Of a stretch of 64,000 bases of DNA, positions 34,063 to 44,860 are shown in pieces. Position 1 is the first letter of the stretch. Each line of letters starts with the position of its first letter. The position numbers and the translations under genes are program-made. Under the pieces are notes generated by a model. It saw only the letters and a list, made by a program, of their open reading frames with translations, made no database searches and had not been told where the DNA came from. Source of the DNA: Elephas maximus indicus (taxonomy: Eukaryota; Chordata; Mammalia; Proboscidea; Elephantidae); assembly GCF_024166365.1 (NCBI RefSeq), contig NC_064842.1:26445001-26509000 (forward strand), written 5' to 3'.

Positions 34063-37000
34063 TGTGGGGACTTGCATGTTGCTGTGATGCTGGAAACTAC
34101 ATCACCTGTATTCAAATACCAGCAGGGTCACCCATGGTGGACAGGTTTCAGCTGAGTTTCCACACTAAGACAGACTAGGAAGAAAGACCTGGTGGTCTAC
34201 TTCTGAAAAGAATAAGCCAGTGAAAACCTTATGAATAGCAGCAGAACATTGTCAGATATAGTGACAGAAACTGAACCCCTCAGGTTGGAAGGCACTCAAA
34301 ATATCACTGCATCCTCAAAGTAGAGTGAACTTTAGAGATGTGGCTGGTGTCAAGCTTTCTGGACCTTCATTTGTTGATGCGGCACAACTGAAAATGAGAA
34401 GAAACAGCTGCACACATCCATTAATAATAGAAATGTGAAATGTAAGAAGTATGAATCTAGGAAAATTGGAAATCATCAAAATGAAATGGAACACAACAAC
34501 ATCGATATCCTAGGCATTAGTGAGCTGAAATGGACTGATATTAGCAATTTTGAATGGGGCAATCATATGGTCTACTATGCCAGGAATGACAACTTGAAGA
34601 GGAATGGCAATGCACTCATAGTCAAAAAGAACATTTCAATATCTATCCTGAAGTACAGTGCTGTCAGTGATAGGATAATATCCATATGTCTACAAAGAAG
34701 ACCAGTTAATACCACTATTATTCAAATTTATACACCAACTGCTAAGGCCAAAGATGAAGAAATTGAAGATTTTCGCCAACTTCTGCAGTCTGAAATTGAT
34801 TGAACATGCAATCGGGGTGCACTGATAATTACTGGCAATTGGAATGAGGAAGTTGGAAACAAAGAAGAAGGACCAGTAGTTGGAAAATACGGCTTTGGTG
34901 ATAAAACGATGCCAGAGATCTCATGACAGAATTTTGCAAGACCAATGACTTCTTCATTGCAAATACATTTTTTTTAACACATAAACGGTGACTATACATG
35001 TGGACCTCACCAGATGAAAAAACAGGAATCAAATCAACTGTATCTGTGAAAAGAGATGATGGAAAAGCTCAATATCATCAGTCAGAACAAGGCCAGAGGC
35101 CAACTGCAGAACAGACCATCAATTGCTCATATGCAAGTTCAAGTTGAAGCTAAAGAAAATCAGAACACGTCCAGACAAGCAATTGCTCATATGGAAGCTC
35201 AAGTTGAAATTGAAGAAAATTAGAACAAGCCCACGACAGCCTTGAGTATATCCCACCTGAATTTAGAGACCATCTCAAGAATAGATTTGACGAGTTGAAC
35301 ACTAATGACTGAAGACCAAAGGAGTTGTGGAATGACATCAAGGACATCATACATAAAGAAACCAAGAGGTCATTACAAAGACAGGAAGGAAAGAAAAGAC
35401 CAAAATGGGTGTCAGAAGAGACTCTGAAACTTGCTCTTGAATGCTGAATAGCTAAAGGGTAAGGAAGAAATGATGACATAAAATTGCTGAACAGCAGATT
35501 TCAAAGGGCAGCTGAGAAGACAAAGTAAAGTATTATAATGACACGTGCAAAAACCTGGAGATAGAAAACCAAAAGGGAAGAACAGGCTCAGCATTTCTCA
35601 GCTGAAAGAACTGAAGAAAAAATTCCGCCTCAAGTTGCAATAGTGAAAGATTCTACAGTGAAAATATCGAATGACGTAGAAAGCATCAAAAGAAGATGGA
35701 AGGAATACACAGAGTCATTATACCAAAAAGAAGTGGTTGGTGTTCAACCATTTCAGGAGGCAGCATATGATCAGGAACCAACGGTACTGAAGGAAGAAGT
35801 CCAAGATGCATTGAAGGCGTTGGCAAAAAGCAAGGCTCCAGGAATGGACTGAATACCAATTGACGTGTTTCTACAAACAGATGCAGCCCTGGAAGTGCTC
35901 ACTCGTCTATGCCAAGAAATTCGGAAGACAGCTTTCTGGCCCTTATGCCTATTCTCAAGAAAGATGATCCAACTGAATTTAGAAATTATTGAGTAATATT
36001 ATTAATATCATATGCAAGTAAAATTTTGCTGAAGATCATTCAAAAGCGGCTGCAGCAGTATATCTACAAGGAACTACCAGAAATTCAAGCCAGATTCAGA
36101 AGAGGACATGGAACCAGAGATATCATTGTTGATGTCAAATGGATCCTGGCTGAAAGCAGAGAACACCAGAAAGATGTTTACCTGTGTTTTATTGACTATG
36201 CAAAGGCATTCAACTGTGTGGATCATAAAATTATGGATAACATTGTGAAGAATGGGAATTCCAGAACTCTTAATTGAGCTCACGAGGAACCTGTACATAG
36301 ATCAAGAAGAAGTTTGAACAGAACGAGGGGATGCTGCATGATTTAAAGCCAGGAAAGGTGTGTTAAGGTTGTATCCCTTCACCATACTTATTCAAATAAT
36401 CGGAGAACCAGGACTATATGAAGAAGAAAAGGGGAAGGGAGGAAGACTCATTAACAACCTGCATTATGCAGATGACACAGCCTTGCTTGCTGAAAGTGAA
36501 AAGACTTGAAGAACTTACTGATGAAGATCAAAGACCACAGCCTTAGTATGGATTACACCTCAACATAAAGAAAACAAAAATCCTCACAAATGGATAAACA
36601 CACAACATCATGATAAATGGAGAAAAGATTGAAGTTGTCAAGGATTTCATTTTACTTGAATCTACAATCAACAGCCATGGGAGCAGCACTGGGCACACTT
36701 GCTGCAAAAGACCTTTTCAAAGTGTTAACAAGCAAAGATGTCACATTGAAGACTAAGGTGTGTCTGACTGAAGCCATGGTGTTTTCAACTACCTCATACG
36801 CATGTGAGAGCTGGACAATGAATAATGAAGCCCAAAGATGAATTGATGCTGTTGAATTGTGGCACTGGCAAAGAATATTGAATATACCGTGGACTGCCAG
36901 AAAAGCAAACAATTCTGTCTTGGGAGAAGTACAATGAGAATGTTCCTTAGAAGCAAGGATGGTGAGACTCCATCTCACATACTTTGGACATATTATCAGG

Positions 37001-37219
37001 AGGGACCAGTCCTTGGAGAAGGACATCATGCTTGGTAAAGTAGAGGGTCAGCAAAATAGAGGAAGACCCTCAATGAGATGGACTGACACAGTGGCTGCAA
37101 CAATGGGCTCAAGCATAACAATGATTGCGAGAATGGTGCAGAACCATGCAGTGTTTTGTTCTGTTGTTCATAGGGTCGCCATGAGTTGAAACTGACTCAA
37201 AGGCATCTAAAAACAACAG
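34063..37219 (+). pseudogene. Longest RTE LINE copy, endonuclease to 3' end
   Basis: This 3.15-kb RTE includes the 5' leader (34063-34440). The AP-endonuclease start follows as NNIDILGISELKWTDISNFEWG at 34497-34560, readable as an open piece to 34803. The connector (35120-35240) carries a 60-bp tandem duplication. RT pieces are at 35643-35852 and 36026-36277, with FIDYAKAFNCVDH near 36187 and the catalytic box as HYADDT near 36463. The C-terminal pieces run to 37189. Many stops and frameshifts make it dead. The 3' end is GAAACTGACTCAAAGGCATC and AACAACAG. It is inserted in an old L1. Confidence 0.92.
35120..35239 (+). repeat. 60-bp tandem duplication inside RTE
   Basis: CAATTGCTCATATG begins at 35120 and again at 35180. 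The copies differ at several positions, so the duplication is old. Other RTE copies in the window do not cover this part. Confidence 0.8.
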
Positions 37220-37680
37220 AAACTCTCCTTTCTGTTTCATTATATCTTGCTATAGATTTATCAGTTTTATTATTTTTTTTCAGAGAATCAACTTTTAACT
37301 TTATTAAGTTTCTCTATCTTTGGTCTGTTTCTTTTTATTTTTTTGATTTCTGGTTTTCAGAAATCAAAAAAAAAGAAAAAGAAACAGACCAAAAAATAAA
37401 ATTTTTATTTTATTTTTTGGTCTGTTTCTTTTTATTTTTTTGATTTCTGGTTTTACATTTATTATTTCCTTCTACTTATTTTTGGTTTAATTTCGTTTAA
37501 CTTCTAAATATGAAAACTTGCATAATTTTCAGTCTTTCCTCTTTACTAATGTATTTTTAAGCTATATATTTGCCCCAGGCACTGCATTAGCAGCATCTTA
37601 TAATTTTTGATATATTGATTTTTCACATATCATTCTTCCTGAAATCTTTTAAATTTATTTTTTGTAAGAGTTTTTATAAA
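37220..37680 (-). mobile_element. Old L1 ORF2 fragment (second part)
   Basis: The L1 resumes with GATTTATCAGTTTTATTA and TCAACTTTTAACTTTATTAA, in line with the first part. It contains the direct-inverted-direct rearrangement at 37319-37454. Confidence 0.75.
37319..37454. repeat. Direct-inverted-direct palindrome in L1
   Basis: Copy 1 at 37319-37357 (TTTGGTCTGTTTCTTTTTAT then TTTTTTGATTTCTGGTTTT), its inverse at about 37358-37393, and copy 2 at about 37416-37454. Hairpin centres are near 37358 and 37404. A-run lengths differ slightly between copies. Confidence 0.92.
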
Positions 37681-38341
37681 CGGTCAAAAATAAAGAGGAG
37701 CTAACATAATAAGAAACATGAGAATGTTGCAAAGTCCTAAAAACCCTGGTCCCTGGTCTCTAGTTCCAGACTATCTTCTGCTCTTTGATTTTTTCTATTA
37801 GGGTGGCAGAAAGAAAGACACAATATCCTCTCCCCATCTTCCTTCCAATCTTGACTTTTAACCAAGGCCTTGGTGATTCCTCTTCGATAAAGGGCCTGTT
37901 ATTCAGTACTGTTGCCAAAGATGAAAGTTAAAGCAGGTGGCCAATGAATGACTTCTTTAAGAACCATTAGCCCGATGGTCCCACTTCTGTTGGGAGTCTA
38001 ATGGTCCTTACCAGAAATGATTCTTTCTTAACACTCTCTTAGAGAATAGATTGGATCCTATGCTTTTAATGATAACAAAGCTTGAAATTCACAGATGATA
38101 ATAAACATAAAATCTAAATGTTCCCCTCTTACAACCACAGAGAATAAAGTGGAAGTAAAATAAACTGTAAGGATTACAGAGAAAATGCTCCATTTTACAT
38201 TTGCCTAATGAGGCAATTATTTCTAAGTTAAAACACTGAGTTTTACATTTACGAATTTACTGAATCAATAAAAGTTTTCTCCTTAGTCTTAGAAAATCTT
38301 TAAATTTAGGAGTGCTGATTATCTCCTACCTAATCTTATTG

Positions 38342-38507
38342 TGGAAACCCTGGTGTTGTAGTGGCTAAGTTCTATGGCTGCTAACCAAAAAGTCATCAGT
38401 TTAACTCCACCAGGTGCTTCTTAGAACTCTATGGGGCAGTTCTACTCTGTTCTATAGGGTCTCTAAGAGTCGGAATTGACTTGATGGCAATGGCTTCAGT
38501 TTTTTAA
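38342..38507 (+). mobile_element. AfroSINE (Asn-type head), with TSD
   Basis: It is flanked by TAATCTTATTG (about 38331-38341) and TAATCTCATTG (about 38506-38516). Confidence 0.93.
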
Positions 38508-38639
38508 TCTCATTGTTTTACTTTGGAAAAGTTAATAATATTAGTTCCATCCTTTTAATCGTGCTTTTCAATTCTCAACATTCACATAATCTTTGAATCT
38601 CAGAATTCCGGCATTAGGTACCAGATAATCCAGTTTTAG

Positions 38640-38770
38640 CCAGATTAAATGAATCTATCAATGCTGGTTAGTAAATTTATCAAAGATACATGGCTAGCAA
38701 GTACTGTAGCTGAGATTGAAATCCAGGTCACATAAGTCCTAGGTGGGTGTTCTAGTACATTATACCCAGA
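38640..38770 (+). mobile_element. MIR fragment
   Basis: The core phrases GCTAGCAAGTACTGTAGCTG and GAGATTGAAATCCAGGTCAC match the MIR core region. Confidence 0.7.
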
Positions 38771-38829
38771 AGGCCAATGTATTACGTAATCATAAAATAT
38801 TCAGATAATCTTAGGAGCATCAAGATTAT

Positions 38830-39020
38830 TGGTGCAACGTTTCCTTAAACTGTAGTTTGTGAAACACTTGTATCAAAATCTTAGGGCAGCGAAATAGGTA
38901 CCTACTGAAAATGTAGAATCACTGGCCTTACCAGACCTTCCAAACTGAGTATTTTGGTGTATGGCTGAGGAACTGGAATTACTTATAGATTTCCTAGGTG
39001 ATTTTTAATGCATCTACTCT
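38830..39020 (+). mobile_element. MER5-like hAT relic
   Basis: CTGTAGTTTGTGAAACACTT, AAATGTAGAATCACTGGCC and CCTAGGTGATTTTTAATGCA follow the order of MER5A. Confidence 0.65.
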
Positions 39021-39364
39021 GAAGATATCTTTTCTAGGACTACTGAAAGTTTATCATACAGCCTCTACTTAAATACCTCTAACAGGAAGCATTTTACCTC
39101 CCAAAGTTGGGCAGCCCGCTGTTGGGCAGATATAATAAAAGACCATTGTAAAGTTAAGCAAAATCATCTTTTTATTACTTCTAGTACATGGTTCTTTCTA
39201 ACTTCTTGGAAGAAAACAAAAGATATGTTTCTTTTTCCTTTTTTTTCCTATGACATCTCAAGGAATTTGTATTTTACAAATTTGATGAGCAGATCATCTA
39301 TACTTTCATTCAAATAATTAATTGTAATGTTCTCTACTAGAGAAAATGAAAGTAAAGTAAATGT

Positions 39365-39439
39365 TACCAAAAAAACCAGACCCTTTGCCGACGAGTCGAT
39401 TCTGACTCATAGCAACCCTATAGTGACCACTATGAGTTG
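39365..39439 (-). mobile_element. AfroSINE, severely truncated, with TSD
   Basis: Only about 75 bp of the 3' end are present between two copies of AAAGTAAATGT (39354-39364 and 39440-39450). Confidence 0.88.
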
Positions 39440-39654
39440 AAAGTAAATGTAGGAAGTTTTAGTCTCTTTCTGTTGACTATTAGCATTATGCCATATTCCC
39501 CAAGCTTTGAAGCTACTTTTCCCTTGCCTCTAAAATTTGATTATTAATATTTCAAACTTACAGAAAGCTAAAGAAAAATCATACAATGGATACTTGTATC
39601 ATGTCCAAATCTCATGTGTCTTTTCAGACTTCCTTGGTGCTACCTGGTTCCTAT

Positions 39655-39844
39655 GTCCCTGCTGGAGCAAATGGTTTTCTCTCAGCTACTTATAAGTTGG
39701 TGGTTTGAATCCACCAAGCAGCACTGCAGAAGAAAAGCCTGGCAAACTGTTCAAGATTTTAGCCAAGAAAACTCTATGGAGTAGTTCTACTCTACATGGG
39801 GTCACCATGAGTTGGAATTGACTCGATGGCAACAGGTTTAGCTT
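39655..39844 (+). mobile_element. AfroSINE long type
   Basis: Head CCCTGCTGGAGCAAATGGTT, tail GAATTGACTCGATGGCAACA. Confidence 0.88.
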
Positions 39845-39869
39845 TTTAGTTTGGACATGTTTCTTAGAG

Positions 39870-40212
39870 TAGCAATGGTGTTTCAGTGGTAGCATTCTTG
39901 CCTTCCACGTGGGAGACCCAGGTTCGATTCCCAGCCAACGCACCTCATGCACAGCCACCACTCCGTCTGTCAGTAGAGGTTTATGTGTTGCTATGAGGCT
40001 GGACACATTTCAGCAGATTTCCAGACTAAGAAAGACTAGGAAGAAAAGCCTGGTGATCTACTTATGAAATCAGCCAATGTAAACCCTCTGGATCACAGCA
40101 GTCCAATCTGCAAACAAGCATGAGGATGGTGCAGGACTAGATAGCATTTTGTTCCATTGTGCATGTGGTCACCATAAGTCAATGGCAACTCACTGTCAGC
40201 TAACAATAACAA
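39870..40212 (+). mobile_element. AfroSINE composite (Gly-type head), best copy
   Basis: The head GTTTCAGTGGTAGCATTCTT, GCCTTCCACGTGGGAGACCC and GGTTCGATTCCCAGCCAACG matches tRNA-Gly(TCC) over most of its length. The middle resembles the RTE 5' leader (CAGACTAAGAAAGACTAGGA) and the end is RTE-like, with CATTTTGTTCCATTGTGCAT and TAACAATAAC. It is the clearest example of this composite family here. Confidence 0.92.
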
Positions 40213-40367
40213 AAACCTGCTTCTGGACCTCAAGTCACAGGCTCTGCCTCAGTTTACTGCACCAGACAACACTTTTCAGACCCTCATTGTTCTGCTGCCT
40301 GGGGTTGACCTGTCTCTGGCCCTGGGAGTGTTTGGCCTTCACCTTGACTCCTCTTGTGAAGACAGAG

Positions 40368-40897
40368 TATCTTAGTCATTTAATGCTGCTATAACAGAAA
40401 TACCACATGTGGTTGGTTTTAACAAAGAGAAGTTTATTCTCTCACAGTCCAGTAAGCGAGAAATCCGAATTCAGGGCACCGGCTCCAGGGAAGGCTTTCT
40501 CTCTCTGTTGGCTCTGGAGTAAGATTTTTGTGATGCATCAGTCTTCCCTTGGTCTGGGAGCATTTCAGCACAGAAACCTCAGGTCTAAAGGATATGCTTT
40601 TCTCCCAGCTCTCCTTTCTTGGTAGTATGAAGTTCCTGATTCTCTGCTTGCTTCTCTTTCCTTTTATCTCTTGGTAAAAGGAAGGTGGTACAGGCCACAC
40701 CCCAGGGAAACCCCCTTTACATTGGAGCAGGGAGGTGACCTGAGCAAGAGTGTTACATCTCACCCTAATCTTTTTAACCACAGGCAGAAATTGTGATTTA
40801 TAAAACAAAGGAAAATCACAAAATGGAGGACAACCACACATGGCCTAACGAAATTTAATACACACATTTTTGGGGGGACATAATTCAATCCATGACA
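40368..40897 (-). mobile_element. MaLR-like solo LTR
   Basis: On the minus strand it begins TGTCATGGATTGAATTATGT and ends with TTAAATGACTAAGATA, without internal insertion. It resembles the LTR at 60400. No clear 5-bp duplication. Confidence 0.85.
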
Positions 40898-42348
40898 CCT
40901 GCTGCACAGTGGGGTTTCTGGCTTCTCCTGTCACTTCCAGACTTGGATACCACTGTACGCTGCTGGCATCCAAAGATGCTCTGGACTCCTACCAAGCAAA
41001 AGGATGGAATCCAGCTGGTAGTGGGGACATTCATATCCGCTGGAGTAAACTTTGACCAATGGGAAACAGTAGATTAAGAGTGAATGGGGTAGATTCATTC
41101 TCCATCCTTTCTCCCTCTAATGGATTATTCCAAGGCACTGTAGCTCTTTGCAGGATGGCTTACGAAGTCCCAGCAAGCCAACTGGACACACCTGCCAAGG
41201 AACTTTCACTTCTTGGCTCACGGTGGACTGGTAGCCAGTGCATGAATGCATTATTTTGCTTTGTTTCATATCCTTGTCTCACTTCCTGCTTTCTTCACCT
41301 TTCTTTACTTTTGCTGCCCTTTCCTTATCCTTCCTGCCCTGGCTACCCCAATCAATTAGAGTCATTTTAATCCTTTCCTCAGGTTACATCCTAGTGAATC
41401 CAAACAAAGACAATGTCTTGTACTACCCATGATCCAGGGTAAACAGGGAATAGTTCCTTTCTTATTTTTATGCCAAGTTTAGAATATAAATTGTTTTTTG
41501 TGTGTATAGCATTTAGCCTCAGCTCATTCTGAAATCTAGTATTCAGGACATGTTTATATGCAGGCAGTCATTTCATTATTTATACTCTTTAAACAAAATG
41601 ATAGAGTTTCTACCAGTTTACCTAACCAGTGTAAAAACTGCTTAAATAAATGATTTTCTTCTATATGTATGTAAATAAAAGACTAAACTGATAATAATAT
41701 GGCCATGAATTTTTATTAATTCATAATGTAACATCTACCAAGAGTTTCTGCCCCATTCATCTTTATTTTATGTAGGGTAGAAGCCCTGTAGCTTGGTCAT
41801 AATTTTACAAGTGTAAATAGGTATTTCCAATTTTTCTTTCTGCCAACAAAGAGTATAATCATCTCAAGTCCATCTATTACTCTTATTCCCAATATTTCAC
41901 CTGCCAATCTATCCTATCCTATGTTTCTGATTTACGTATAAAATATTAAATTATATAATTTTAATATGTTTTTGAGCATTAGGTCCAAATTGCATGTCAT
42001 TCATTACAATGCACTATAACTTTCAATTTTGGTGATATTTAAAAAAAATTATTAACTCGAGTTTCTGCTTACACATTAACATAGTATTATTGATACTGGG
42101 AGCATCACATTTTATAATACTTAGTGGTGTTAACAAGATCTGTAAAAAGTAAAACCCTTTTTCTACAACAAAAATTCAAAGGTCTGTTTAGCAATGCTTA
42201 ATGGATATCCAGGGCCCACATATAAAATTCACAGATTTATTAGAAGAAAATAAGCATCAATTTTATGATATGTGAAAGAAACTGAAACACATTATAGATA
42301 GGAGGAGTTGACGGGCAAGAAAGGCAGATTAGTTGCTCCTTTGCCATT
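40898..42348. other. Unassigned 1.45 kb
   Basis: A/T-rich from 41450 on; no exon or repeat recognised. Short plus-strand frames at 40870-41432 lack domains. Confidence 0.45.
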
Positions 42349-42560
42349 AAAGGAGTCACTAGGTAGGGCAAATGGTTGACAAGTCTGGCTACTAACTGAA
42401 AAGTTGGAGGTTCGAGTCTACCCAGAGGTGCCTTGGCAGAAAACCCTGGTGATCTACTTACAATTAATTAGCCATCGAAAGTCCTATGGAGCACAGTTCT
42501 ACTTGTTTATACGTAGGATTGCCATGAGTCAGAGCCAATGCAATGGCAACTGGTTGTTTG
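42349..42560 (+). mobile_element. AfroSINE long type
   Basis: Head GGAGTCACTAGGTAGGGCAA with GGAGGTTCGAGTCTACCCAG (box B), tail CCAATGCAATGGCAACTGGT. Confidence 0.88.
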
Positions 42561-43208
42561 CAATTAAAACACCAATGACACACTAACATGTAGAATTCCT
42601 GAATACCCTTAAACCTTTCCTTACCAATGATATACAAAATCTTAAAGAAGAAAATATGAACCAGAATTATTTTATTTTGGTGAATATTATAACTGGAACT
42701 TGATCTTTTAGCCATAATAAAATAACTCATGGGCAGCTGTGAATACCATTGAAACACTCTATAGAGCGCCATATAGAAATAAGTAGACACTGAAGCAAAG
42801 CATCAAGATGAAGCTTTCCCTAGTGTCTTGGGCTAAAATTGACACTTGGTGTCTTTATTCAGAAATAACTGTTCAACGGTGCATTTTGAACCCAGATTTT
42901 CATTTGATTTAATCGCCTCCAGAATTCCCCTTATCACAGAAGCAGAATATCAGCAAGCACTGCTGATTTATTGCAACAAAACTGTGGTAGCAATCTGCTT
43001 TAGTGTTTCATTTTTGCTAGATCATGAGGAACCTGTTATTTTACAAACCATTCATGCTGAAATAGGAAAAAGATTAACAAGAACTCTGATTTATATGCTC
43101 TTTGAAAAATCTTCAGCTTTTCCAGGAACCAGACTTGTGGCTTCAGCCAAGCCATCTAACCTGCCTAGACTGCATCATTAAAAACATGATTTTTTAAGCC
43201 TCTTCCAG
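42561..43208. other. Unassigned
   Basis: Contains a 111-codon plus-strand frame (42846-43181) without a recognised domain. Confidence 0.4.
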
Positions 43209-43221
43209 CTCTAATGTCCTA

Positions 43222-43371
43222 CCTGCTGCCATCGAGTCAATCCCGACTCACAGCAACCCTATAGGACAGAGTAGAACTGCCCCATAGGGTTTCCAAGGAG
43301 CAGCTGGTGGATTCAAACTGCCAGTCTTTTGGTTAGCAGCTGAGCTCTTAACCACTGCCCCACCAGGGCTC
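43222..43371 (-). mobile_element. AfroSINE (Asn-type head), perfect TSD
   Basis: Flanked by a perfect 13-bp duplication CTCTAATGTCCTA (43209-43221, 43372-43384). The tail is almost consensus; no long A run. Confidence 0.95.
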
Positions 43372-43497
43372 CTCTAATGTCCTAAGAGTCTTTAAATGTT
43401 GTGTATACGAGGAAATTAGTGTTTAGTTTTGGCACTGAGTTGTGACATTATTAAAAAAATATGCTTTGGTGAACATGGAACTTTAAAGGTTTATTTA

Positions 43498-44245
43498 GGT
43501 TGTTGTTAGGTGCCATCAAGTCAGTCCCAACTCATAGTGATCCTACGTACAATAGAATGAAACACTGCCTGGTCCTGTCCCATCCTCACAATTGTTGCTA
43601 TGTTTCAGCCCATTGTTGCAGCTACTGTGTCAATCCATTTCATTGGGGGTCTTCCTCTTTTTCGCTTACCCTCTAGTTTACCAAGCATAATGCCCTTCTC
43701 CAGGGACTGGCTCCTTCTGATAACGTCTCCAAAGTATGTAAGACAAAGTCTCACCATCCTTGCTTCTAAGGAGCATTCTGGTTGTATTTCTTCCGAGACA
43801 GAATCATTCATTCTTCTGGCAGTACATGGCATATTTAACATTCTTTGTCAACACTATAATTCGAAGGTATCAATCCTTCTTCATTCTTCCTTACACATTG
43901 TCCAGCTTTTGCATGTATATGAAAACCAAACCAAACTCATTGCTGCTGAGTCTATTTTGACTGGTAGCGATCCTATTGTACAGAGCAGAACTGCCCCATA
44001 GGGTTTCCAAGGAGCAGCTGGTGAATTTGAACTGCTGAACTTTTGGTAAGCCCCTGAGCTCTTAACCACTGAGACTGTGTATGAGGTGATTGAAAATACC
44101 ATGGCTTGGGTCAGGTTCACCTTAGTCCTCAAAGTGACATCTTTGTTGGACACTTTAATGAGGTCTTTTGCAGCAGATTTGCCCAAATGCAATACGTCAT
44201 TTAATTTTTTGACTGCTGCTTCCATAGGCACCGACTGTTAGGTGC
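43498..44245 (-). mobile_element. RTE LINE 3' fragment split by a SINE
   Basis: RTE sequence 43498-43923 and 44083-44245 on the minus strand (MLNMPCTARRMNDSV fragment), interrupted by an AfroSINE. The SINE is therefore younger than this RTE. Confidence 0.9.
43924..44082 (-). mobile_element. AfroSINE (Asn-type head) in RTE
   Basis: Short-type SINE with the weak target repeat TGTATATGA / TGTATGA. Confidence 0.9.
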
Positions 44246-44644
44246 CTGTTTAATATTCACTTCAATGACATGATTTAATTTTAAATGCTAGGACCCTGAA
44301 CTTTGTCCTCTTAAGAGAAGTATGTCATCAATATTTATGGCTATTAAAAAGCCCGGATGCCATTCTTTCACTTGTATCAAAATCAGGACACTCATTATCT
44401 AGCTTATATCACAAGTATTTTTGAATTCTGGACAGAAATGTTAAGGTAACAATGAGGTCATTCTTTCCACAACACAGGAGATATTTCTGAAATAATTTAG
44501 GGAGTACATAACTTTCCAAGCCTTTTCCATGTCAAATTTACATGAATTCCATGCTTGGGTTAATGTAATAAATACATTTTTAAAAAGTTCTCTCTTGCTG
44601 AGTTAATGAGGCACTTACCACTGACAGCCACCCCCAAACCTTAC

Positions 44645-44860
44645 TAGTAATAGGGGTTGTAGCACAGATAGTTAAGTGCATAGCTACTAATTGAAAGGTT
44701 GGTGGTTCCAATCCACCAAGAGGCACCTCAAAAGAAAGGCCTTGTGCTCTACTTTCAAAAGGTCACATTCACTGAAATCCCTAGTCATTGAAACTCTAAC
44801 CCACACAGGCCCACATGGAGTAGCCAAGAGTTAGAATCAACTGGACGGCAAATGGATGTC
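44645..44860 (+). mobile_element. AfroSINE long type
   Basis: Head GTAGCACAGATAGTTAAGTG with box B GGTTGGTGGTTCCAATCC, tail GAATCAACTGGACGGCAAAT. Confidence 0.87.

Noticed and set aside
39870..39945. Apparent tRNA-Gly gene
   Set aside because: It is the head of a 340-bp SINE repeated at four other places in the window, with mismatches in the acceptor stem.
42846..43181. 111-codon plus-strand frame with a plausible-looking protein
   Set aside because: No recognised family, no splice context and no repeat of the frame elsewhere; not enough to call an exon.
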